Assembly: GCA_020634575.1 (NCBI GenBank)
Contig: JACKBM010000004.1
Span: 1-64,000 of the forward strand
Direction of reading: 5' to 3'
DNA: 64,000 bases
Source: Ardenticatenales bacterium
GTDB taxonomy: Bacteria; Chloroflexota; Anaerolineae; Promineifilales; Promineifilaceae
Shown: piece by piece, positions 44,497 to 52,673 of the stretch
Numbering within the stretch: the first letter of the stretch is position 1
Layout of the letters: every line of letters starts with the position of its first letter
Notes under the pieces: generated by a model
What the model was told of the DNA's origin: nothing
Seen by the model: only the letters and a program-made list of their open reading frames with translations
Database searches by the model: none
Translations under genes and position numbers: made by a program

Positions 44497-44741
44497 CTTT
44501 ACCTCAAGGCTGGCCTGCCTGACCTACACTATTTTCGCTTTATTCACAGCAATTTTGCCAGCAGATCGGGTTTTTCCAGTACCCTATACTTGGTTTGCAG
44601 GTATCTTGCCCGATTTACCGGCCGGAACCGCTAGGAGCTTGGTCCCATATCCATGGTTGATCGCACTCCTTACAATACAAACCGAAGCTGCTTTTGAGCC
44701 AAAGCAAGTTTCCTTTTCATTCTATCTATCAGGAGAGATTA

Positions 44742-46838
44742 ATGTTTAGCACCAGGAAATCTGTTGTTTTACTGGCCGTGATCGCGCTGCTGCTCAGTGC
44801 CCTGGCCTGTAGCCTACCCGGTGGCGAAGAAGAACCCACCGAAGCACCGCCCACTGCCGTGGCCGACGTCGCGCCGACCGATGAGCCGGCCCCGACAGAA
44901 GCACCCACCGAGGAGCCCACGGCGGAACCAACTGCCGTGCCCACGGAAGAGCCGGCCCCTGAACCAACGGATGAACCCACCCCTGAACCCGAGCCCACCG
45001 CCGCCACCGGCGGCGCCGTTAGCAGCGGCCTGGAGCCGGGTTGGCGTCTTTACACCAACGGCAATTACGTCAACGATCTGGCTTACGCCGATGGCGACCT
45101 CTGGGCCGCAACCGGCGGCGGCGTGGTCGTCTGGGATCTGGCCGATGGCGCCTATGTCAAGCTGACCACCGCTGATGGCCTGATCGACAACGAGACCGCG
45201 ACCATCGAATATTGCGAGATGGGCGGTCGCTTTATTGCCGTCGGCTCCAGCAACGGCATCGCCATGCTTAACCTGGACACGCTGGACATCGACCATTGGA
45301 CCGATGCCAATACCGGCATGGAAGACAATGATGTCGAGGATATCCTCTGTCTGAACGACGTGGGCATCATGTTTGTCGGTTATAGCTTCTCCGGCGTCGA
45401 CGCCTACAGCTTTGACGAAGACGAATGGGTCAACTTCAACCGCGCCGACGGCGATCTTGAGTCTGATTTTGTCGATGAGATGTTATTCGTCAACGGCGAT
45501 AGCCCGACCCTCTGGGTCTCCTCCGGCATCGGCCTGACCATCCTCTCCGACGACCCCATCTTCTACGACGAAGACAGCGGGCTGCCGGATGATTCCATCA
45601 ACGCCATGGCCACCGGTGCGGATGGCTTCGTCTACCTGGGTACCTTTGACGGTCTGATCCAGGGTGATGGCAGCGGAGCCTGGACCCTGTTTAATGATGA
45701 CAACGTGGCTGAGTTCCCCTTTGGCTCCATCCAGGGCATCGTCGCTAACGAGGATGGTACCCTCTGGATCGGCTCGACCTTTGGCGAAGTCTGCCTCTTT
45801 GACCCGGCGACCTCCGCCTGCGTCGAATTCTACGAGCGCGAACCCGGCATGGCCGACGGCCTCAGCACCATGATCTGGGCCGATGGTGTCCTGGCTTATG
45901 GCGATGATTTCGGTGAGGGCGTCTCCGTGTACAACGGTGACCGCTGGGCATCGTTCTACATCGACGAGCAACTCGGTTCCAACGACGTCCGTGACGTTGC
46001 TGAAGATATCGACGGCTTCATCTGGGTGGCCACCGATTCCGGCGTTTACCGGATCGACCCGGCCGACGAAAGCGCTGAATGGGTCCTGTTCGACACAGAC
46101 AACAGCGGCCTGCCCAGCCGGAGCATCAGCACCATCTTCCCGGACCCGAATGGCGGCATCTGGTTTGGCGGCTTCGGCATCGCTTACTATGATGGCTCCC
46201 GCTGGACGCCTTATGACGAGGACAGCGGCCTTATCAGCGACTTCGTGCGCGATATCCAGATGGACAACCAGGGCCGGCTTTGGGTCGGCACGTCGGATGG
46301 CATCAGCGTCTGGGATGGCACCGAGTTCACCAACTTCGGCGAGGATTCCGGTCTGCCGGAAACCAGCATCCGCGTATTGCAGCCGGTTGGCGACGCGATG
46401 TGGGTAGGCACCAACGGTGGCGGCCTCCTGCGCATCGTCGGTGACGAGTTCGAGCAGTGGAACCGGGACAACTCCTCCCTGCCCAGCGACTTCGTCGATT
46501 CACTGGCGCCCGATCCCAGCGTTGAGGGTGGCGTGCTGGCTGGCACTGGCGGCTACATCGTAAGCGTCTCGCCGGACGGCGCCTTCTCCGAGCTGACCGA
46601 TACCGACGCCTTTGACATCGCCGATATTCATGTGACACCCGAGGGCGAAATCCTGGTGGCGTCCACCACTGGCGCTTACGTCTACGCTGATGGCAGCTGG
46701 CGCCAGCTGACCGTCGCCGACGGCATTCCCAACGCAACGGTGACCACGGTCTTCGTTGACAGTCTGGGGACGGCCTGGTTCGGCGCCGGTGGCACCGGCA
46801 ACGGCGGCGGCGGCCTGGCTCGCTTCGTCGCCAACTAG
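44742..46838 (+). CDS. Beta-propeller lipoprotein (two-component regulator propeller-like)
   Basis: A 698-residue exported lipoprotein. Signal peptide with lipobox LSALAC (near Cys 25), then a long Pro/Thr/Glu linker (about 30-85), then repeated WxG-type blades such as LWVGTSDGISVWDG, LWIGSTFGEV and MWVGTNGGGLL, as in the sensory propellers of hybrid two-component proteins, here without membrane helix or kinase. I chose ATG 44742 with AGGAGAG upstream. A strong terminator follows. Confidence 0.9.
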   Translation: MFSTRKSVVLLAVIALLLSALACSLPGGEEEPTEAPPTAVADVAPTDEPAPTEAPTEEPTAEPTAVPTEEPAPEPTDEPTPEPEPTAATGGAVSSGLEPGWRLYTNGNYVNDLAYADGDLWAATGGGVVVWDLADGAYVKLTTADGLIDNETATIEYCEMGGRFIAVGSSNGIAMLNLDTLDIDHWTDANTGMEDNDVEDILCLNDVGIMFVGYSFSGVDAYSFDEDEWVNFNRADGDLESDFVDEMLFVNGDSPTLWVSSGIGLTILSDDPIFYDEDSGLPDDSINAMATGADGFVYLGTFDGLIQGDGSGAWTLFNDDNVAEFPFGSIQGIVANEDGTLWIGSTFGEVCLFDPATSACVEFYEREPGMADGLSTMIWADGVLAYGDDFGEGVSVYNGDRWASFYIDEQLGSNDVRDVAEDIDGFIWVATDSGVYRIDPADESAEWVLFDTDNSGLPSRSISTIFPDPNGGIWFGGFGIAYYDGSRWTPYDEDSGLISDFVRDIQMDNQGRLWVGTSDGISVWDGTEFTNFGEDSGLPETSIRVLQPVGDAMWVGTNGGGLLRIVGDEFEQWNRDNSSLPSDFVDSLAPDPSVEGGVLAGTGGYIVSVSPDGAFSELTDTDAFDIADIHVTPEGEILVASTTGAYVYADGSWRQLTVADGIPNATVTTVFVDSLGTAWFGAGGTGNGGGGLARFVAN

Positions 46839-46891
46839 GGATGGTTATGGCTTACTGATAAGGTTAGCCATCCTGACAAACAGTAAGATAG

Positions 46892-46928
46892 GGTCCGGCC
46901 GGTTGCAAAACTGCCCGGACCTTTTTTT
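46892..46928 (+). terminator. Intrinsic terminator after the propeller lipoprotein
   Basis: GGTCCGG (46892-46898) pairs with CCGGACC (46915-46921), extended by CGGT/ACTG, and is followed directly by seven Ts. It is a good intrinsic terminator. Confidence 0.85.
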
Positions 46929-47003
46929 ACGCGTACGACTCCACACTGTACACCTGCCTAAAACCGGCCTGCCGAGCAAAGCGGCAAAAATAAATCAAGC
47001 CCT

Positions 47004-47030
47004 ACCCGACGGGTCCCCTACCCGACGGGT
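47004..47030. repeat. Two ACCCGACGGGT repeats
   Basis: Copies at 47004-47014 and 47020-47030, spaced 16 bases, in the gap before the AHSA1-PDZ-DinB gene. A further copy lies inside the PBP gene at 53517-53527. Confidence 0.75.
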
Positions 47031-47057
47031 CCACCACCCCTCGCCACAATTACCTGG

Positions 47058-47111
47058 TTGACACAAAGCTTCTATTAGATTATCATCTATTCAGTTAGAC
47101 AATCATCTAAC
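47058..47111 (+). promoter_or_regulatory. Promoter with tandem palindromic operators
   Basis: A consensus -35 TTGACA (47058-47063), 17-base spacer and -10 TATCAT (47081-47086). TAGATTATCATCTA (47076-47089) overlaps the -10 and GTTAGACAATCATCTAAC (47094-47111) follows it. Both are imperfect palindromes of the TTAGATNATNATCTAA type seen at 8303-8334 and 22025-22038. The layout predicts repression. The nearby ArsR protein is a candidate binder. Confidence 0.65.
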
Positions 47112-47156
47112 AAATCCGTATCGACCCGAACTGCATATCCGAAGGAGACCCATTTC

Positions 47157-48374
47157 ATGTCTGAACCGTTACGCTTCACGACCGAGCTGGCCGTCCCGCC
47201 AGCGCAGGTGTACTTTGCCCTGACCAACAGCACCGGCATCGCCTCCTGGCTGGGTAATGATGTCCGCTCTGACCCGCGCCCCGGTGGACGCTTCTATGTC
47301 TGGTGGCAGGAAGGCTACTACACCGCCGGCGAATATGTTGAGCTGGTCGAAAACGAGCGTCTCCTGGTGCGCTGGCACGGCAAGGATGAGCCGGCCTCGT
47401 CCCAGGTTACCTTCGATCTCCGGCCGGTCCGCAGCGGTACCGAGCTCACCGTGACTCACGGCGATCTCGGTACTGGTGCGGACTGGGACGAAGCCCGCAC
47501 TGCCCTGCAAAAAGGCTGGGAAAATGGCCTGGCTGATTTGAAATCAGTGCTGGAAGATGGTCTGCCCGTCGCTCTCAAAAAACAGCCTCTCCTGGGCATC
47601 AGCGGGGGCAACGGCATTTCGCCGGAAGTGGCGGCCCAGCTAAACGTCCCCGTCAGCGAAGGCTTCCAGATCGCCGGCATCATCCCCGGCCTGGGCGCTG
47701 AGGCTGCCGGCCTGGCTGCTAACGATGTGGTGGTTCAATTTGCCGGCCAGCCGATCAAAGATTGGCCAACGCTCCAGGCGCTCGTGAGCCAGCAAGTTGG
47801 CGGCGACATCGTCCCGGTCACCGTTTACCGCGGGCCGGAGAAGATCGACCTGGACCTGACACTGTCGGCTCGCCCGGTGCTGCCCGTCGTTAGCACCGGC
47901 GACGCCATCGCCGATCAAGTTGAAGGCAACTATGCGCAAATGTTGGCGGAGTTACGGGCCCTTTTCGTCGACGCCGGCGCGGCGGCCAACCAGCGCCCGG
48001 CTGAAGATGAATGGAGCGCTGACGAAGTCCTGGCCCATCTGATTCAGGTGGAACAATGGGCCCATATGTGGCTCAACATGGCGATCAACGGCCTGCCCGG
48101 CACCGGCTATGGCGGCAACTGGAACCCCTGGATCGAAGCGATGACCGGCTTGCGATCCGGCACCGACGAACTGCTGGCCGAATACGAAAAGCAATGCCAG
48201 GTCTCGGTCGCCATGCTGCGCGCCCTGCCGGTTGAGTTCCTGCAGCGCCGTTTCACTTACAACAATATCGGCCAGATGTTTGCCCTGGGTCTACCCAATC
48301 ATACACGTAACCATTTTGGCCAGATTCTGGCGGCCATTCAGACTGCCCAGGCTGCTGCTGTACCCGCTGACTAG
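47157..48374 (+). CDS. AHSA1-PDZ-DinB fusion protein
   Basis: A 405-residue fusion of three domains normally found apart. Residues 1-135 are an SRPBCC/AHSA1 domain (VPPAQVYFALT ... GWENGLADLK). Residues about 138-238 are a PDZ domain (FQIAGIIPGLGAEAAGLAANDVVVQFAGQPI). Residues about 245-400 are a DinB four-helix bundle with His in LAHL and NHTRNH. No signal peptide. The role is unknown; AHSA1 and DinB domains suggest ligand or thiol binding. Good Shine-Dalgarno GAAGGAG. An ArsR regulator follows 224 bases later. Confidence 0.85.
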   Translation: MSEPLRFTTELAVPPAQVYFALTNSTGIASWLGNDVRSDPRPGGRFYVWWQEGYYTAGEYVELVENERLLVRWHGKDEPASSQVTFDLRPVRSGTELTVTHGDLGTGADWDEARTALQKGWENGLADLKSVLEDGLPVALKKQPLLGISGGNGISPEVAAQLNVPVSEGFQIAGIIPGLGAEAAGLAANDVVVQFAGQPIKDWPTLQALVSQQVGGDIVPVTVYRGPEKIDLDLTLSARPVLPVVSTGDAIADQVEGNYAQMLAELRALFVDAGAAANQRPAEDEWSADEVLAHLIQVEQWAHMWLNMAINGLPGTGYGGNWNPWIEAMTGLRSGTDELLAEYEKQCQVSVAMLRALPVEFLQRRFTYNNIGQMFALGLPNHTRNHFGQILAAIQTAQAAAVPAD

Positions 48375-48493
48375 GGCGTAGCGGCTCATTGACGAGTTCT
48401 CCTCCCCTTCTGCACCAGGCCGCAGGCAGGGCCAGCTTCCCCGGCTCCGTCTGCGGCCGTCCATTTTCAACCCGGGCTTGGTGGCGGCCATAC

Positions 48494-48527
48494 TTTGTTA
48501 CCATAAACTATCTGGTATAGTTATATG
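48494..48527 (+). promoter_or_regulatory. Promoter and operator of the second ArsR gene
   Basis: TTTGTT (48494-48499) and TATAGT (48516-48521) are 16 bases apart. A dyad AACTAT (48506-48511) / ATAGTT (48517-48522) covers the spacer and -10, with the CATA/TATG ends extending it. Autoregulation by the ArsR protein is likely. Confidence 0.5.
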
Positions 48528-48597
48528 CAGCCTGGTCCCGGTCGTTGCGCATGCTCGCCCGGACCCCAACTCCATTGACGATGCCTGATCGGGAACT

Positions 48598-49653
48598 ATG
48601 ACCACTCTTCACTGGGACAACGGCTCCGCCTACGATTTCTTTGTAAGCCTTCATATTCTGCACCGGCCGGATGATTACGGTCTACGTAAAGCGTGGGCCA
48701 AAGGGGTACGGGCCCGGCTGGGCCAGCCGGAGCGGGAAACGCTGGAACAGATCATGCCCATGATGACAGCGCCGCTCCATTTCCTGCAAACCATTGATCA
48801 ACCTAAAGACAGCGCCACCGTTCTGGCTAACCTGGGCGCCCTGTCACCCGTCGAACGGGTCGAGCGCTTGACCCTCGGCCATGATTCGCCACCAGAAATT
48901 GTGGCGCGCCTCCACGCTATTCGCGAACAGGGTAGCTGGCAGGAGGAGGATGTCAAGCTCCTGCTCGAAGCGGTGCCCCAGCATTACTCCCATCGCATGA
49001 AACGGCAGGAAATCACCCAGACCCTGTCGATCTGGGCCAATGCCGAGGAATTTGGCGAAGCGTTCCTGCAAGCGTTAAGTAGTTATCGGAAGGTGTTTTA
49101 CGCGGAAGAGGAAGAGCGCATCCAGCCGCTGCTGGCCCAGGCCGAAGCGCGGGCCCAGGAGCTGGCCGCCAGACTTTCCCTCAGCGATCTCATCGAGGAA
49201 CTTTCGCAGGGTGTGCGCGTGCCCGATCATTTGCAGGCGGAACGGTTGATTCTGGTGCCGTCGTTCTGGCTGACGCCGCTGGTGCTTTATGGTCGCCTGC
49301 CGCAGAACACGCTTATCATGCTCTTCGGCGCCCGCCCCACCGAGATGTCCCTCGTCCCCGGCGACATCGTGCCGGATGCCTTACATCAGGCCCTCAAGGC
49401 CCTGGCGGACCCGACCCGGCTGCGCATCCTGCGCTACCTCTCCCAGGAGCCGATGACCCCGGCCCAGTTGGCCCGGCGGCTGCGTCTACGCGCCCCCACC
49501 GTCAGCCACCATCTGTACACCCTGCGCCTGGCCCGGCTGGTACACCTTTCGATCGAAGATGGCGACAAACGCCGTTACGCCCTGCGCCCGGGCGCCATCG
49601 AAACGACCTATCAGAACCTGTCCGGTTTTCTCAGCCAAACCAACGAAGAGTAA
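48598..49653 (+). CDS. Long ArsR-type regulator with N-terminal sensor domain
   Basis: A 351-residue paralogue of the regulator at 32133-33269. The N-terminal ~260 residues form the DUF5937-like part (WLTPLVLYGRLPQNTLIMLFGAR is conserved with its paralogue in style), and the C-terminal winged helix shows ALKALADPTRLRILRYL and MTPAQLARRLRLRAPTVSHHLYTL. It lacks metal-binding Cys. Placed downstream of the AHSA1-PDZ-DinB gene, as ArsR genes often are near AHSA1 genes. No Shine-Dalgarno is obvious before ATG 48598. Confidence 0.85.
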   Translation: MTTLHWDNGSAYDFFVSLHILHRPDDYGLRKAWAKGVRARLGQPERETLEQIMPMMTAPLHFLQTIDQPKDSATVLANLGALSPVERVERLTLGHDSPPEIVARLHAIREQGSWQEEDVKLLLEAVPQHYSHRMKRQEITQTLSIWANAEEFGEAFLQALSSYRKVFYAEEEERIQPLLAQAEARAQELAARLSLSDLIEELSQGVRVPDHLQAERLILVPSFWLTPLVLYGRLPQNTLIMLFGARPTEMSLVPGDIVPDALHQALKALADPTRLRILRYLSQEPMTPAQLARRLRLRAPTVSHHLYTLRLARLVHLSIEDGDKRRYALRPGAIETTYQNLSGFLSQTNEE

Positions 49654-49752
49654 GGGAACCTTTTCTCCGCTAACGTCGTTATACGGGCATACGCTCGTCA
49701 ATAACCGCCTTGCCGCCCCGTCGTGAGGCACACGTTAGAAAGGAGAATTGAA

Positions 49753-49839
49753 ATGCAGAACGTCATTCGCCCCCTCCTCTTCAACCTCATGCTCCTCATC
49801 CTTCTCATCGCCGCCGGCTGCTCCGTCACTCATGTGTAA
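49753..49839 (+). CDS. 28-residue lipoprotein-like peptide
   Basis: A small ORF: MQNVIRPLLFNLMLL begins it, and the lipobox-like IAAGC is at residues 19-23, followed by five residues. AGGAG lies seven bases before the ATG. The size and layout resemble entericidin-type peptides or a minimal lipoprotein. It is downstream of the ArsR gene by 99 bases. I cannot tell whether it is expressed. Confidence 0.55.
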   Translation: MQNVIRPLLFNLMLLILLIAAGCSVTHV

Positions 49840-49842
49840 GAG

Positions 49843-49964
49843 TTTAGCCGCAGATACTTCGCTGCGCTCAGCACAAGTTTGCGCAGATTAGGGGATTGTT
49901 ATGTTCGCGATTCAGGCTGAACGCGACAACGAAATCCTGTAAATCTGCGAAATCTGCGGCTAAA
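49843..49964. repeat. GCCGCAGAT inverted-repeat element
   Basis: Arms TTTAGCCGCAGAT (49843-49855) and ATCTGCGGCTAAA (49952-49964). Inside it shares CGCAGATTAGGGGATTG with the element at 13519-13703. It separates the small lipoprotein from the convergent flavin reductase and may terminate both. Confidence 0.75.
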
Positions 49965-49968
49965 AGAT

Positions 49969-50451
49969 CTATCCGTGGCTGTAGTCGTGGAATTGGCCGT
50001 AGCCGGAGTAATAGTAGAGGAGTGGCTTCCCTTCGTCATAATTCATTTCGACCACTTCGGCGATAAACAGGGTGTGGTCGCCCACTTCATGGGCATCCAT
50101 GATCCGAACGCTGAATTGGGCCAACGTCCCACCTATCACCGGCACACCGGCCAACTCTTCCCAGGGAATCTCGATACCTTCCACCGGGTAGCCGGCAAAA
50201 TGATTGCTGAGCGGCTGCTGAGTTTCGCGCAAAATGGAAATGCCGTAACGACCACTTTGAGCCAGCAGGTCATGCGCCCTGGCGCGCTTGCCGACGGAGA
50301 CAAGCACAGTCGGCGGCTCCAGCGAGACGGACATGAAGCCGTTGGCGGTCATGCCGTGCCGTTGGCCTTCCAGTTCCGTGGTGACAATGGTGATGCCGGT
50401 GGCAAAGCGGCCGCAGCAGTTACGAAATTCACGCGAATCAATGTTGGACAT
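49969..50451 (-). CDS. Flavin reductase family protein
   Basis: A 160-residue FMN-binding split-barrel protein that reduces or binds flavin using NAD(P)H. The pattern FRNCCGRFATGITIVTT, GMTANGFMSVSLEPPTVLVSV and VGDHTLFIAEV is typical of FRP-type and HpaC-like reductases. Its partner oxygenase is not adjacent. Confidence 0.92.
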   Translation of the reverse strand: MSNIDSREFRNCCGRFATGITIVTTELEGQRHGMTANGFMSVSLEPPTVLVSVGKRARAHDLLAQSGRYGISILRETQQPLSNHFAGYPVEGIEIPWEELAGVPVIGGTLAQFSVRIMDAHEVGDHTLFIAEVVEMNYDEGKPLLYYYSGYGQFHDYSHG

Positions 50452-50600
50452 ACAGGTTCTCCAGCGCCGTAGCGATCGATGATGCCCTTAGCATACCATC
50501 AAACCTTTGCTTTTGACGTCCGGGCGGCGTTTTGGCCAGATCAGACTATAATCTGGGCTGTGCGGCTTCCTATTCTGAAGCAGAAAGGATGGGAGAAACA

Positions 50601-52268
50601 ATGTCCAAACGCTACCTCCTGTTATTACTGGCCAGCCTGTTCTGGTTGGCCGCCTGCGGCGGCGCAGAGTCGGAACCGACGCCGACCAGCACCCCCGCCG
50701 CCACCCGTCAGCCGGGCAGCATCGCCGCTGCCAGCGGCCTGGCTTCTGTCACATCCCTGACCATTGCGCCAGATAGTGACACCAGCATCAACCTGGTGAT
50801 TAAGGGCAATCTGCCTGACAATTGCACCGTCATTGACGAAACAACGGTGCAGCAAAATGGCACCGACTTCCTGGTCGCCATCACCACCTTGCAGACAGCT
50901 GACCTGGAATGCACCCCCTCAGTTGTCCCCTTCGAACAGACAGTGCCCCTGGCTATCGGCGATTTGGCGCCCGGCACCTATGCCGTGGACGTCAATGGTT
51001 CGATGGCGACCTTCACCATCCAGGTTCCGCCCACAGCCGAACCGACCGTCGCGCCCACCGAAACCCCGGCGCCCACGGCCACCGTGCCGACCGGTGACGG
51101 CGTGGGCAGCATCAGCGGCCAGGTCATCCATGACATCTGCGCCCTGGGCGAAAACGGCGAGGTCGGCGATGGCTGTGTTGAGCTGGACGATGGCAGTTAC
51201 AGCGCCGATGGGATTCTCCGTCCTGCCGAACCAGGCCTGGAAGGGGTCGTGGTTGATCTGGGCGCCGGTGACTGCCCGTCAACCGGCCTGGCCAGCACGG
51301 TTACAGACAGTCAGGGGCAATATGAGTTTGCCGAGCTACCGGCCGGTGTCTACTGCGTCTCCGTGACCGTCGAGGCCGGCAAAAATGAGCTCCTGATCCC
51401 CGGCGGCTGGACCGCCCCGGAACGCGACAACGGCAGTGTCAGCATCACCCTGTTCGACAACGAGGTGGTCGATGACGTCAACTTCGGCTGGGATTACCAA
51501 TTCCTGCCTCTGCTGAGTGCTAACCCGGACAACTGCCGCGACGCGCTCTTCTTTGTCGAGGACCTCACCATTCCTGACGACACCGCGATCCGCCCCGGCG
51601 AGATCTTCGTCAAGCGCTGGCGGCTGCAAAATAGCGGCACCTGTATCTGGACCAGTGAGTATCAGATCGTCTTTGTCAGCGGCGACCAGATGGGGAGTGA
51701 GACCAGTTATCCGCTGCCGGAAATGGTACCGGCCGGTGAATTTGTCGACATCGCCCTCACCCTCGTTGCCCCCCTGGAAGAAGGCACTTACCGGGCCGAC
51801 TACAGCCTGGCCAACGGCGCCGGCGTCACCTTCGGCGGCGCTGATAGCGACACCTTCTGGCTCCAGATCGTGGTCGACGAATCCGCCACCCCGCCCGAGC
51901 CCAACTCCGCCGTCATCAGCGGCGTGGTCTGGGCTGACGACGATGGCGACGGCAGCTTTGACTCCTTTGAGGATCCGATTGATGGGGTGGAAGTGCGGCT
52001 GAGCAACCAGGTCTGCCCGGCGGACGGCATCATCAACGCCGACTTCGTCGTGGCCACCGCGACCACGGACGAGGAGGGGCGCTACACCTTCGCCGACCTG
52101 CCGGCCGACAGCTACTGCGTCTCGATTGCTCCGTTCGGCCCGACCAACGTCAACATCCTCATCCCCGGCGACTGGAGCTACCCCGCCCAGGGCGTCGGCC
52201 TCATCACCGTCATCGTCGACGACGGCGACGAGCGCGCGGATGTGGACTTTGGCTGGTTGTATCAGTAG
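50601..52268 (+). CDS. Modular lipoprotein with SdrD-B and NBR1-Ig-like domains
   Basis: A 555-residue exported lipoprotein with lipobox LAAC (near Cys 17), a Pro/Thr region, an SdrD-B-like beta-sandwich (about 172-300: GSISGQVIHD ... GVYCVSV), an NBR1 four-tryptophan Ig-like domain (about 305-430: FVKRWRLQNSGTCIW), and a second SdrD-B-like domain (about 435-555). The Ig domain has a bacterial distribution in Chloroflexota. It may bind other surface proteins. I chose ATG 50601, preceded by AGGATGGGAG. Confidence 0.85.
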   Translation: MSKRYLLLLLASLFWLAACGGAESEPTPTSTPAATRQPGSIAAASGLASVTSLTIAPDSDTSINLVIKGNLPDNCTVIDETTVQQNGTDFLVAITTLQTADLECTPSVVPFEQTVPLAIGDLAPGTYAVDVNGSMATFTIQVPPTAEPTVAPTETPAPTATVPTGDGVGSISGQVIHDICALGENGEVGDGCVELDDGSYSADGILRPAEPGLEGVVVDLGAGDCPSTGLASTVTDSQGQYEFAELPAGVYCVSVTVEAGKNELLIPGGWTAPERDNGSVSITLFDNEVVDDVNFGWDYQFLPLLSANPDNCRDALFFVEDLTIPDDTAIRPGEIFVKRWRLQNSGTCIWTSEYQIVFVSGDQMGSETSYPLPEMVPAGEFVDIALTLVAPLEEGTYRADYSLANGAGVTFGGADSDTFWLQIVVDESATPPEPNSAVISGVVWADDDGDGSFDSFEDPIDGVEVRLSNQVCPADGIINADFVVATATTDEEGRYTFADLPADSYCVSIAPFGPTNVNILIPGDWSYPAQGVGLITVIVDDGDERADVDFGWLYQ

Positions 52269-52336
52269 TAGAGTAGGGCGCAGAGCGCCCGAGGGGGAAT
52301 GTGGCGAGGCAGAGCCTCACCACGAGTAATAGCTTA

Positions 52337-52374
52337 GGCACAGGCCCAGGCACTTAGGTGCCCGGGCCTGTGCC
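52337..52374 (+). terminator. Strong hairpin after the modular lipoprotein
   Basis: GGCACAGGCCC (52337-52347) pairs with GGGCCTGTGCC (52364-52374), and GGCAC/GTGCC inside adds five pairs beyond one mismatch, around a loop TTAG. There is no T-run. The rest of the 405-base gap (52269-52673) has small hairpins, such as GCCAGCC/GGCTGGC near 52383-52405, but no gene. Confidence 0.55.
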
Positions 52375-52673
52375 ACTCAATTGCCAGCCTGGCGGTTGGC
52401 TGGCAGGCTTGATCGCTTGGCAGGGTTTCCAGACCACAACGATCGCTTGATGACCCACCCCGGAGGGCGCTCCGCGCCCAGTTCAATCATGACAGTCAGC
52501 TTCAGTTCAATCCGCATACGTGACGATGATTATCAACATGCTGATTACAAAGCAAAGCCCGACCACCATGACAAGCGCCAGTGGCAGCAAACAGGCCCTG
52601 CGCGTGGCCTTTGGGCCTGCCTGATCATACAGGGGTCGCCTCGGAATAACATTCATCGCAACAGCTCAAAGGA

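Noticed and set aside
44742..46838. A two-component hybrid sensor.
   Set aside because: The protein has the sensory propeller repeats but no membrane helix or kinase domain.
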